Positions 1-6,919 of a stretch of 40,685 nt of DNA are shown here, piece after piece. This stretch comes from Tannerellaceae bacterium (GTDB lineage Bacteria > Bacteroidota > Bacteroidia > Bacteroidales > Tannerellaceae), in contig JAISQD010000178.1 in the NCBI GenBank assembly GCA_031274415.1, positions 1 through 40,685 on the forward strand, written 5' to 3'. Each line of letters starts with the position of its first letter. Position 1 is the first letter of the stretch. The notes under the pieces are model-generated. The model was not told where the DNA came from, did no database searches, and worked only from the letters and a program-made list of their open reading frames with translations. The position numbers and the translations under genes are program-made.

Positions 1-358
1 CCAGCATACATCCCGTCAGGAACAACCCGTCGCCGAAAATCGCCTCCACCTCGTCCTTAAAGCACACGCCGACAATGCCGACCGGTACCATGGACAAAAG
101 GATTTTACACACCATTTTCATCTCTTCGCTCCAGTTGAAACGGAAGAACGCTTTAAAAAGAACCGACACTTCACCCCATAAAACGACAAGCGTACTGCAT
201 ACCGTTGCCGCATGTACAGTCACGGCAAAAGCCAGGTTCCCCTCTTCATCCAGGCCAAACAGGGCGCTTCCGATCAGTAAATGCCCGCTACTGCTGACCG
301 GAAGAAATTCCGTAAGTCCCTGTACTATGCCCAGGATCAACGCTTCTATCCAACTCAT
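1..358 (-). CDS. uppP: Undecaprenyl-diphosphatase UppP (BacA type), C-terminus outside the window
   Basis: Integral membrane phosphatase that recycles undecaprenyl diphosphate to the monophosphate lipid carrier for peptidoglycan and O-antigen export. The first 119 codons are present and run off the left edge. The protein starts [20 protein letters not shown] and continues into VSSSGH; this is the hallmark N-terminal motif, with Glu17 and His26 matching the family's catalytic Glu/His region. Its ATG (356-358) overlaps the stop of the DUF3098 gene as ATGA (355-358), so the two are translationally coupled. The order ftsX, DUF3098, uppP is a familiar Bacteroidetes cluster, often continued by truB and queA, which would lie outside the window. 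Identity is confident; completeness cannot be judged. Confidence 0.95.
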   Translation of the reverse strand, partial: MSWIEALILGIVQGLTEFLPVSSSGHLLIGSALFGLDEEGNLAFAVTVHAATVCSTLVVLWGEVSVLFKAFFRFNWSEEMKMVCKILLSMVPVGIVGVCFKDEVEAIFGDGLFLTGCML

Positions 359-597
359 TCCTTCTCTTTTTTATCTTTACTGTTTTTCAGGATGCCGACA
401 ACCATCAACCCAAAACCAAGAATAGCCACCACAGGGGCTATCACGATACGGCGCTTGCTGAATATTTCAGGGTTGAACGATACCCCGTCCTCCGAAGCGC
501 CGCCACTCATCAAAACAAACCCGATAATAATAATACATATCGCAACAGCAATGATGATGAAGTTTTCTTTCCCGAAAGCAAAATCTTTTTTATCCAT
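355..597 (-). CDS. DUF3098 family small membrane protein
   Basis: An 80-residue protein with two hydrophobic segments, about residues 13-32 and 52-70, joined by a short polar loop, and a charged Lys/Glu-rich tail. Size, topology and position between ftsX and uppP match the DUF3098 family of Bacteroidetes, whose function is unknown. It lies 18 bases after ftsX and overlaps the uppP start by four bases, so it is almost certainly co-transcribed and may be coupled to uppP. A role in envelope assembly or division is inferred only from these neighbours. Confidence 0.85.
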   Translation of the reverse strand: MDKKDFAFGKENFIIIAVAICIIIIGFVLMSGGASEDGVSFNPEIFSKRRIVIAPVVAILGFGLMVVGILKNSKDKKEKE

Positions 598-615
598 TTC
601 TCAATCTTACAGTAT

Positions 616-1494
616 TTATAAATAATATAATTTATCGACATCCAAACGCAAATATTTATTGACGGCTGCTACCGTGGCAACGACGGATAACAGGATCCCA
701 AGTAGTACAACAACGGAGAAAACCACAAATAAAGTATGCACATCCAATACCGAAATAAATCCTTTTAACTCATTTTGCAAATAATACAACACCCCGGCCA
801 ACATGCCTATCGCCAACAGGGAGGCGAAGATGCCGCTTATCATATTGTATCCGATAAAAGGTCTCCGGATAAAAGCGGAAGTCGCACCGACTAACTTCAT
901 CGTATGAATAAGAAAACGTTTGGAATAGATCAGCAGGCGAATCGTATTACTGATCAAAACAAACGAGATGATCATCAGCATACAGGCCAAAGTCAAAAGG
1001 ATAATCGTGACATGCTTCATATTCTCGCTCACAATCTGCATCATGTCTTTCCTGTACAACAGTTCGGAGACAGAGGTGTAGGATTTGATCTTTTTTTCGA
1101 TCACCTGAAGGCTGTCCGGATTCGCATAGGCGGAATGCAGCTTCACATCAATAGACGCCTGAAGCGGATTGAAGCCGAGAAACGTTTCCGGATTCTCCCC
1201 GATCTCCTCTTCCAACTCTTTGGCCGCCTGTTCTTTGGAGATATATTCCGTCGACTTGATAAAAGGCAGGCTGTTCAAATTCTGCTGGATCTTTTTTATA
1301 TCAGCTTCCCTCTGGCTATCTTTTAATACGATGGAAAACGTGATATTCTCTTTCACGTAAACGGACAATTTATTCCCTAACAATCCCATCAGGAAGATAA
1401 GCCCCAATAAAAAAAGTACCAAAGCAATACTAATTACAGAAGTAAAACGGGAATTGAAAAATGAAACGGAATTTATCTTTTTATTCTCTGCCAT
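616..1494 (-). CDS. ftsX: Cell division protein FtsX (permease-like)
   Basis: Membrane partner of the FtsE ATPase; the FtsEX complex controls peptidoglycan hydrolases at the division site. The 292-residue protein has the FtsX layout: TM1 at about 18-40, a large extracytoplasmic domain at 45-160, then TM2 162-182, TM3 216-238 and TM4 254-277. MKLVGAT at 199-205 is the conserved cytoplasmic loop motif. I start at MAENKK (1494) because the longer reading adds 20 residues unlike the family's short polar N-terminus. No ftsE is in the window, as is usual where ftsE lies elsewhere. It is the first gene of the ftsX-DUF3098-uppP operon. Confidence 0.93.
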   Translation of the reverse strand: MAENKKINSVSFFNSRFTSVISIALVLFLLGLIFLMGLLGNKLSVYVKENITFSIVLKDSQREADIKKIQQNLNSLPFIKSTEYISKEQAAKELEEEIGENPETFLGFNPLQASIDVKLHSAYANPDSLQVIEKKIKSYTSVSELLYRKDMMQIVSENMKHVTIILLTLACMLMIISFVLISNTIRLLIYSKRFLIHTMKLVGATSAFIRRPFIGYNMISGIFASLLAIGMLAGVLYYLQNELKGFISVLDVHTLFVVFSVVVLLGILLSVVATVAAVNKYLRLDVDKLYYL

Positions 1495-1616
1495 CAGAAG
1501 CCCTGTATTTACAATTAAATAAACCGGGAAACCCGTAAGTACGTAACTCCCCAATTTTCTTGCAAAAGAACGAATAATTTATGTAACAGCATCGCTATTT
1601 ACATTTCTTTAACCAA

Positions 1617-3002
1617 TCACGCACATGATTCGTCCTCCACCGGTTCGCCGAAAAGCGTAGCGGAAGAGGCTTTATGGATACGTACCTTCACGAACTGGCC
1701 GATCCGGTAATTTCCCTTGTCGAAAATCACCACCTTATTCTGGCTTGTCCGTCCGTATAACTGATCGCGTGAACGCTTGGAAAATCCCTCCGTCAACACC
1801 TCAAACTCTTTCCCGATATCGCGGGTATTGCTCTTTTCCGACAACATGTTTTGCAGGTCGATCATCCCCTGCAAACGCCTGACCTTTTCCTCTTCCGGTA
1901 TATCATCCGCCAGGTGCTTTGAAGCATACGTTCCCGGACGTTCGGAATATTTAAAAAGGAACGAAGAATCGTACCCCACTTCCCGCATCAGGGAAAGCGT
2001 CGCCTCGTAATCTTCTTCCGTTTCGGAATGGAACCCGCAAAACAGGTCGGTCGAGACGGCGCAATCGGGGAGTATGCGGCGAATAGCGGCTATCCGTTCC
2101 AGATACCACTCGCGGGTATATTTGCGGTTCATGATTTTCAGCATACGCGAGCTGCCCGACTGTGCCGGCAGGTGGATATGCTTGCATATGTTCGGATAAG
2201 CGGCCATCACCCGGAGCGTGTCATCACTCATGTCTTTGGGGTGGGAGGTGGTAAAGCGCACCCGCATCTCAGGCGCCTCCTCCGCCACTTTCCTTAGAAG
2301 CAAAGGAAACGTCACCGCCTCCTTCCCGGTCTCAAACAGGTAGGAATTGACATTCTGCCCCAGCAGGGTCACCTCCCTGAATCCCTTTTCTTTCATATCC
2401 CGCACCTCATTTAAAATGCTTTCCACATCGCGGCTACGCTCCCTGCCCCGCGTATAGGGCACGATGCAGTAGGAACAAAAGTTGTTGCACCCGCGCATGA
2501 TAGACACAAACCCGGAGATATGAAGCCCGCCCATCTTCAGGGGGATCACATCCTTATAGGTTTCCTGCGTCGAGAGGTCTACATTGATGGCTTTTTCGCC
2601 ATGCTCGACCGCCCCTATCAGATGGGGCAGATCCATGTACGAATCAGGCCCGACCACCAGGTCGACCTGATAGGTATGGATCAGTTCCTCCTTTACCCGT
2701 TCGGCCATACAGCCCAATACGCCAATGATCAGGGATCTCTTTTTCCGCTTCAGAGAGCGGAAATACTGAATCCTGCCATAGATCTTCTGTTCGGCATTCT
2801 CCCTTACGGAGCAGGTATTGGCAAAAACGGCATCCGCCTCTTCTATCCTGTCCGTGATCCTGTACCCTGCCATTTGCATAATCGAGGCCACTACTTCGCT
2901 GTCGGAAACATTCATCTGGCATCCGTAGGTCTCAACAAATAGCTTTTTCTCTTCATTTTGAGAAACAGGCTTTATATCAGTGTTTTGCTCGTCATCTGTC
3001 AT
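1617..3002 (-). CDS. miaB: tRNA-2-methylthio-N6-dimethylallyladenosine synthase MiaB
   Basis: Radical SAM methylthiotransferase that converts i6A37 to ms2i6A37 in tRNAs reading UNN codons. It is 461 residues, normal for Bacteroidales MiaB. The N-terminal MTTase domain carries three cluster cysteines, Cys28 (YGCQMN), Cys64 (NTCSVRE) and Cys98 (LGCMAE). The radical SAM domain has the CxxxCxxC motif at Cys172, Cys176 and Cys179, and a TRAM-like domain closes the protein (about 395-455). The first 19 residues are a polar extension before KLFVETYGCQ. The gap to ftsX is 122 bases, so separate transcription is possible. A 15-base palindrome at 3031-3045 sits just upstream of the start. Confidence 0.95.
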   Translation of the reverse strand: MTDDEQNTDIKPVSQNEEKKLFVETYGCQMNVSDSEVVASIMQMAGYRITDRIEEADAVFANTCSVRENAEQKIYGRIQYFRSLKRKKRSLIIGVLGCMAERVKEELIHTYQVDLVVGPDSYMDLPHLIGAVEHGEKAINVDLSTQETYKDVIPLKMGGLHISGFVSIMRGCNNFCSYCIVPYTRGRERSRDVESILNEVRDMKEKGFREVTLLGQNVNSYLFETGKEAVTFPLLLRKVAEEAPEMRVRFTTSHPKDMSDDTLRVMAAYPNICKHIHLPAQSGSSRMLKIMNRKYTREWYLERIAAIRRILPDCAVSTDLFCGFHSETEEDYEATLSLMREVGYDSSFLFKYSERPGTYASKHLADDIPEEEKVRRLQGMIDLQNMLSEKSNTRDIGKEFEVLTEGFSKRSRDQLYGRTSQNKVVIFDKGNYRIGQFVKVRIHKASSATLFGEPVEDESCA

Positions 3003-3030
3003 TTTACAAACCGTTAATTATATTTAAATA

Positions 3031-3045
3031 CAGGGGTATCCCCTG
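3031..3045. promoter_or_regulatory. Short perfect palindrome upstream of miaB
   Basis: CAGGGGTATCCCCTG is a perfect 6+3+6 inverted repeat, 29 bases upstream of the miaB start. It could be an operator or a small hairpin in the miaB leader. It has no T-run and no recognised regulator, so the role is open. Confidence 0.4.
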
Positions 3046-3062
3046 AAAAACTACTGCAAAGA

Positions 3063-3094
3063 TTTGCATATATTAAATCTCCTATTTATTTTTG
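3063..3094 (+). promoter_or_regulatory. Bacteroidetes-type promoter, full match
   Basis: TTTG at 3063-3066, a 20-base spacer, then TATTTTTG at 3087-3094 fit the Bacteroidetes housekeeping consensus (TTTG at -33, TAnnTTTG at -7). Transcription would begin near 3101 and run through the hairpin at 3141-3172 towards the gene at 3247. It is far from that start codon (about 145 bases), which is why a separate small RNA is considered. Confidence 0.6.
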
Positions 3095-3100
3095 TATCGA

Positions 3101-3180
3101 AAAACGTAAATTTTTTCATAGTTAAGGTTTTGGTTAAATCGAATAAGGGTGGCTGCGAAGTTACCCTTATTCACTTTTTA
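3101..3180 (+). ncRNA. Candidate small RNA or leader RNA with strong hairpin
   Basis: Downstream of the promoter at 3063-3094 there is no start codon with a plausible gene for about 145 bases. A perfect 10-base-pair inverted repeat occupies 3141-3150 and 3163-3172, with a 12-base loop. It is followed by CACTTTTTA, which could serve as an intrinsic terminator. A second -7-like box, TATTTTTG at 3217-3224, lies between this hairpin and the gene at 3247, so that gene need not share the transcript. The ends are estimates. No known RNA family was recognised. Confidence 0.35.
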
Positions 3181-3216
3181 TACCCCTCTATTCTTTTCAT
3201 ATTCAATTATTCTTCC

Positions 3217-3224
3217 TATTTTTG
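3217..3224 (+). promoter_or_regulatory. -7-like promoter box for the small membrane protein
   Basis: TATTTTTG fits the Bacteroidetes -7 box TAnnTTTG and lies 22 bases before the start codon at 3247. No good TTTG was found at the expected -33 distance, so this is only a partial match. Confidence 0.4.
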
Positions 3225-3246
3225 ACCTGCAAAAATAATCAAAGTT

Positions 3247-3621
3247 ATGGAAAACTTAGGCGATTGGCTTTACATTGTCATATTGGCTGTTGCAGGGATC
3301 AGTGGTTTACTGAGTGCCGGAAGGAAGAAAAAGCATCAGGAAGAGATTCCCGGAGAGATCTTTACAGAAGAAGAGCCGGTAGAAAACAGGCATCAGCCCA
3401 TGCAAAGCCCGGAAAGAAATAAACGGGTAAAGAAAAGAAAACCGACGCCACAGCCGTCGCCTTTCCTGTCGTCCGAAAGGGATTTAAAGAGTGCGATCCA
3501 GCCCACACTTGTCGAAACGGAAGAAGAGAAGCCACCCATCGTATCCGCCGACTCTTTTTCCGACGCGGACGAAATAAAAAGAGCCATCCTCTATTCCGAG
3601 ATTTTCAACAGAAAATACTGA
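3247..3621 (+). CDS. Small membrane-anchored protein of unknown function
   Basis: A 124-residue protein I cannot assign. Residues about 7-24 form one hydrophobic segment (WLYIVILAVAGISGLLSAG) at the N-terminus. The rest is hydrophilic and probably disordered: a Glu-rich stretch (31-45), a basic KRVKKRK stretch (about 59-65), and a Pro/Ser section. The C-terminus, DADEIKRAILYSEIFNRKY, looks like a folded or binding helix. A single anchor with a long charged tail suggests a membrane-tethered adaptor, but that is inference. Similar small anchored proteins occur in Bacteroidales. It stands alone, preceded by a -7-like box at 3217-3224. Confidence 0.7.
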   Translation: MENLGDWLYIVILAVAGISGLLSAGRKKKHQEEIPGEIFTEEEPVENRHQPMQSPERNKRVKKRKPTPQPSPFLSSERDLKSAIQPTLVETEEEKPPIVSADSFSDADEIKRAILYSEIFNRKY

Positions 3622-3672
3622 TTTGTCGTTCGTATAGTGATGAAAAATAGATAACTTGTAATGGTCTGCATT

Positions 3673-3756
3673 TACCGAACGGCATTCCGTTAGGAATGCC
3701 TCGCTCGGTAGAAAAAAGAGGCCATTCTACCGAGCGATACATCCCTAACGGGATGT
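3673..3756. repeat. Triple-hairpin repeat unit (REP/MITE-like)
   Basis: Three hairpins sit end to end. Hairpin 1 is GGCATTCC (3681-3688), loop GTTA, GGAATGCC (3693-3700). Hairpin 2 is a perfect 12-base inverted repeat, 3702-3713 with 3725-3736, with an 11-base loop. Hairpin 3 is ACATCCC (3739-3745), loop TAAC, GGGATGT (3750-3756). Hairpins 1 and 3 are related as reverse complements and their loops are complementary, so the whole unit is also one larger imperfect inverted repeat. The motif ACCGARCG precedes both outer hairpins. It carries no ORF and has the look of a REP-type or miniature mobile repeat; only one copy is in this window. Confidence 0.65.
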
Positions 3757-3822
3757 AAGCCTTGCATAATTTAATCATTTTAAATTCAATCATTATAGGT
3801 TATTTATTTCACGTTCCATAAC

Positions 3823-3831
3823 GGGGGGGGG
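3823..3831 (+). repeat. Run of nine G residues
   Basis: A homopolymer of nine G in otherwise AT-rich intergenic DNA, between the triple-hairpin repeat and the dispersed element. It may be prone to slippage or to sequencing length error. No coding sequence crosses it. Confidence 0.6.
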
Positions 3832-3855
3832 ACAGAAATTCCTCTGCAACCACTC

Positions 3856-4033
3856 CCTTTTTCTTCGGTACCATCTACCCTTTTCATAAGGAGAGACTAT
3901 CGGGGCGCTCGGTATGTAGTGATCGTTCGCCAATTGGCGGTCAATCGTTCGCCAATTGGCGAACGATCAATGTGTCGGGAGGAACGAGCTACTTGTTACC
4001 GACAAACGAGCTACTTCTTGCCGAAGAAAAAGG
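3856..4033. repeat. Dispersed hairpin element, copy A (MITE-like)
   Basis: A 178-base non-coding element bounded by a perfect 13-base inverted repeat (3856-3868 and 4021-4033). Inside are CATCTACCCTTTTCATAAGG, then a hairpin with a perfect 19-base-pair stem (3921-3939 with 3950-3968, 10-base loop) whose right half lies in a 24-base perfect palindrome (3944-3967). Two direct repeats with a 22-base period follow, starting ACGAGCTACTT at 3984 and 4006. A second copy lies at 23117-23314 in the same order and orientation. Similarity may run a little beyond 4033. Terminal repeats and lack of coding point to a miniature transposable element moved in trans, though no transposase is in the window. Each copy precedes a plus-strand gene. 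Confidence 0.8.
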
Positions 4034-4072
4034 TAAGGTCTCCCGTTTCGTTTTACATTAGAAGCCGAAGGG

Positions 4073-4104
4073 TTTGTATTTCTCGAAAGGCTTCCTTACC
4101 TTTA
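4073..4104 (+). promoter_or_regulatory. Probable cls promoter
   Basis: TTTG at 4073-4076, a 20-base spacer and TACCTTTA at 4097-4104 (one mismatch to TAnnTTTG) lie just downstream of the dispersed element. Transcription would start near 4111, a few bases before the GAGGGA ribosome-binding site. This supports a cls start at 4126 or 4132 and argues against translation from inside the element. Confidence 0.5.
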
Positions 4105-4131
4105 CGTGGCTATAAAAGAGGGAAGATGTTC

Positions 4132-5562
4132 ATGGCAATTCATATACAGACCATAGTCGGCACCATATTTTTTCTGCTGTATTGTGTCACTATCCTGGGG
4201 CTGATCCTGGTTATTCTCACGGAGAACCGGAATCCGCTGAAGACGATCCCATGGGTCGTCGTTTTGTTGTTGTTGCCCGGTCTGGGATTGGTTTTCTATT
4301 TCTTTTTCGGGCAGGACAACCGGAAGCAGCGGATCATTTCGCGCCGGACATATAAACGGATGATGAAACACCCCCATGCCGGCAAGCCACCTCACGATTC
4401 GTGCGTTGTGCCCGGACGGTACCAGCCATTGGCCACCCTGCTTGGCCGCGACAACCAAAGCCCGCTGCTGTATGGAAGCGAGATGACCGTTTACACCTAT
4501 GGGGAGGAAAAGCTCAACGCTTTGCTTGAGGATATCAAACAGGCGAAGCATCATGTCCATTTCCAATACTATATTTTCAATGACGATGTGGTTGGAAACC
4601 GGGTGAAAGATCTCTTGATAGAGAAGGCAAAAGAGGGGGTGGAAGTCAGGGTATTGTATGATGATGTGGGTAACTGGAACGTGAAAAAACGCTTTTTTGA
4701 CGAGATGCAGGCCGCGGGGATAGAGGTGTTTTCTTTCCTGAAAGTCGCTTTCCCGCTCTTGACCAGCAAGGTGAACTACCGGAATCACCGGAAAATTGTT
4801 GTCGTCGACGGCCTTGTCGGGTTTATAGGAGGAATGAATATTGCCGACAGGTATGTGAACGGCAACCGGCTGGGTGCATGGCGGGATAATCACTTTAAAA
4901 TCGTAGGAAAAGGTGTGCATGGATTGCAGTCGGCTTTTTTAATTGACTGGTATGTGGCCAGCAAACAATTATTGAACGACAAACGCTATTATCCCCAGGC
5001 AGCGGTGTATAGCGACAGCATCATGCAACTTGTCGCCAGCGGCCCCGTCGGCCCTTGGCGCACACTGTTGCAGTCGATTATTTTTATGATTACCAATGCT
5101 AAAAACTATGTCTATATACAAACCCCTTACTTTTTACCGACCGAAGGGTTGAACCAGGCCTTGCAAATGGCCGCCCTGGGAGGCGTCGACGTCCGGTTGA
5201 TGCTGCCTAAACGTTCGGATACCAAAACGGCCAACATGGCGTCGCATTCCTTTATTGACGATATGATAAAGGCGGGGGCTAAAGTCTTTCTGTATGAACC
5301 GGGATTCCTGCATGCCAAGCTTCTCGTTTCAGACAATATCCTGACATGTATCGGTTCGGCCAATATGGATTTCCGCAGTCTGGAACATAATTTTGAAATC
5401 AGCGCCATTGTCTATCAGGAAGCGTTTGCCCAGCAGATGAAAAAGGTGTTTTTGCGGGATATGCACAGTTGTGAAAAACTGATCCCTTCCCGTTGGTTAA
5501 AACGGCCGATCAAACAGCGTATCCCCGAATCGTTTATGCGCCTGTTTTCTCCCCTTCTTTAA
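4132..5562 (+). CDS. cls: Cardiolipin synthase, phospholipase D type
   Basis: Condenses two phosphatidylglycerol molecules to cardiolipin at the inner membrane. The 476-residue protein has two N-terminal membrane segments (about 8-28 and 38-59), then two PLD domains. The HxKxxxxD motifs are complete: His219, Lys221, Asp226 (NHRKIVVVDG) and His394, Lys396, Asp401 (LHAKLLVSD). The frame is open back to a GTG at 3919, but that N-terminus is encoded by the dispersed element and recurs beside its other copy. I therefore start at 4132, eight bases after GAGGGA; the ATG at 4126 (MFMAIH) is the alternative. The 3' end overlaps convergent rsmD by 29 bases. Confidence 0.92.
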   Translation: MAIHIQTIVGTIFFLLYCVTILGLILVILTENRNPLKTIPWVVVLLLLPGLGLVFYFFFGQDNRKQRIISRRTYKRMMKHPHAGKPPHDSCVVPGRYQPLATLLGRDNQSPLLYGSEMTVYTYGEEKLNALLEDIKQAKHHVHFQYYIFNDDVVGNRVKDLLIEKAKEGVEVRVLYDDVGNWNVKKRFFDEMQAAGIEVFSFLKVAFPLLTSKVNYRNHRKIVVVDGLVGFIGGMNIADRYVNGNRLGAWRDNHFKIVGKGVHGLQSAFLIDWYVASKQLLNDKRYYPQAAVYSDSIMQLVASGPVGPWRTLLQSIIFMITNAKNYVYIQTPYFLPTEGLNQALQMAALGGVDVRLMLPKRSDTKTANMASHSFIDDMIKAGAKVFLYEPGFLHAKLLVSDNILTCIGSANMDFRSLEHNFEISAIVYQEAFAQQMKKVFLRDMHSCEKLIPSRWLKRPIKQRIPESFMRLFSPLL

Positions 5563-6091
5563 TGAATAGGCTGAAATTGACGGAGCCGTATACCCTTTGC
5601 TGATTGAAACAGGGCAAAGAGGAGAAATCGTGCTCCCTGGAATGTTCCATGACAAAGACGCCTCCCTCGCGTAACAAATCATGCGCCATGATCAGTGAAG
5701 GCGTCTCCGCCAACCCCTTCATCGCATAGGGCGGATCTGCAAAAATAAAGTCAAACCCTTGACGGGCTAAGGAATGGAGATAACGGAACACATCCCCGCG
5801 AATCAAGGTCAAATCATCCGTCTTTAGCTCTTTTGCCACTTTTGCGATAAAGGCGGCATGGGCGCTGTTTTGCTCTACGGCTACGACGCGGCGGCATCCG
5901 CGCGACAGCAACTCAAAGGATATCCCTCCCGTACCGGCAAACAGGTCCAGAGCATCCGCCCCTTCGAGGTCGATCAGGTGGCCAAGGACGTTAAACAGGT
6001 TCTCTTTTGCAAAATCGGTCGTCGGACGTGCACTGAAAGAGGAGGGCACATCAAACCGGCGACGCCCGTATTTACCGCTTATAATGCGCAT
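5534..6091 (-). CDS. rsmD: 16S rRNA (guanine966-N2)-methyltransferase RsmD
   Basis: SAM-dependent methyltransferase acting on G966 of 16S rRNA in the assembled 30S subunit. The 185-residue protein begins MRIISGKYGRRRF, the standard RsmD start. It then has RPTTDFAKENLFN (22-34), SAM motif I DLFAGTGGISFE (49-60) and the catalytic DPPY at 119-122. An open frame continues upstream to 6283, but that part lies inside the DUF3822 gene and matches nothing in RsmD, so the start is at 6091. It overlaps the end of the DUF3822 gene by 13 bases and is last in a three-gene minus-strand operon. Its tail overlaps the end of cls on the opposite strand. Confidence 0.93.
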   Translation of the reverse strand: MRIISGKYGRRRFDVPSSFSARPTTDFAKENLFNVLGHLIDLEGADALDLFAGTGGISFELLSRGCRRVVAVEQNSAHAAFIAKVAKELKTDDLTLIRGDVFRYLHSLARQGFDFIFADPPYAMKGLAETPSLIMAHDLLREGGVFVMEHSREHDFSSLPCFNQQRVYGSVNFSLFIKEGEKTGA

Positions 6092-6906
6092 ACCGATAAA
6101 GAGATTAGATCCATGGGGGCCTGCAAAATGTCTCCTCCCAACAGATAGGCTTCGGATGGGATTTCGATCCGGCCGATATGGCGTATGTAGGGGCGTAACG
6201 ATTCGTTTATGCGGTGACACAACATTGCATCTCCTGCCAGCGCGAGCCGGTCTGTCAACTGGTTCATGCCCGTCTGCTGCCATATGTAGAGGATATAATA
6301 TACGATATCTTCCCGCTGGTCGAAAGCGAAGCTGTTAGCCAACAGGAGCTTGCCTTCCGAAAAACAGGCGATATCCATCATCTTGTGATGCAGTACGGCA
6401 TACATGGTGTTGGGTGAGTCGGAGGGGTTGTCCTTCATCCACAGGATAAGCTGCGGCGTCATATGGTGGATAAAGCCTGGATTGAACAACGAACGGATAC
6501 AAAATTCATAGACCTCTTCGTTTATACTGTAAATGATGACGGCATTTCCCTCTTTCAGCGGATTACTCAACGCCCGTTTTTCCGGAGCGGTAAAAGTAAA
6601 CGACAGAAAGTCCATCCCCTGCGCCTCGATGTCCATATGGTCGGGCGCCAGCATGTACTGCGGCGATACGAGAAGAACGCAGGAGCGTTTATATGTCCAC
6701 GAAAGAAAATCGTTTGCAAAAAAAACCTCCTTTAATGAGGTGATATAAGGGATTGTACGGTCAAGCTCCACCTCCCGGAAAAAGAAACTTTGTTGTTCCG
6801 ACGGATTGTAGGTGGAAAAAGAAAGTCCACCCGGACAAAGCCGGATGGACATGATATAATTTTCCGAACGATCAATTGTCAACGTATCAGGGATACTGAT
6901 AGTCAT
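6079..6906 (-). CDS. DUF3822 family protein
   Basis: A 275-residue soluble protein without signal peptide or membrane segment. Sequence character (SIRLCPGGLSFSTYN near residue 20, late LLLANSF and LALAGDAML segments) and its place directly before rsmD match DUF3822, a Bacteroidetes family said to have an actin-like ATPase fold; its cellular role is unknown. The coupling to rsmD (13-base overlap) is a frequent arrangement and hints at ribosome- or RNA-linked work, which is inference. The gene for a membrane-anchored protein ends 13 bases upstream. Confidence 0.85.
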   Translation of the reverse strand: MTISIPDTLTIDRSENYIMSIRLCPGGLSFSTYNPSEQQSFFFREVELDRTIPYITSLKEVFFANDFLSWTYKRSCVLLVSPQYMLAPDHMDIEAQGMDFLSFTFTAPEKRALSNPLKEGNAVIIYSINEEVYEFCIRSLFNPGFIHHMTPQLILWMKDNPSDSPNTMYAVLHHKMMDIACFSEGKLLLANSFAFDQREDIVYYILYIWQQTGMNQLTDRLALAGDAMLCHRINESLRPYIRHIGRIEIPSEAYLLGGDILQAPMDLISLSVCAL

Positions 6907-6919
6907 GGCTTGTTACCGG

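Noticed and set aside
3984..4024. Short direct repeats that could suggest a CRISPR array
   Set aside because: Only two units, contiguous with a 22-base period and no spacers, and no cas genes are in the window.
3856..4033. Invertible promoter (phase-variable inverton) bounded by the 13-base inverted repeats
   Set aside because: Both copies have the same internal orientation, no promoter match was found inside on either strand, no invertase is nearby, and the second copy's left repeat is imperfect. A miniature mobile element fits better, though read-level evidence for inversion was not available.
4102..4920. Long minus-strand ORF opposite cls (272 codons)
   Set aside because: Composition is that of an antisense frame of a well-supported PLD enzyme; no domain, signal or ribosome-binding site was seen.
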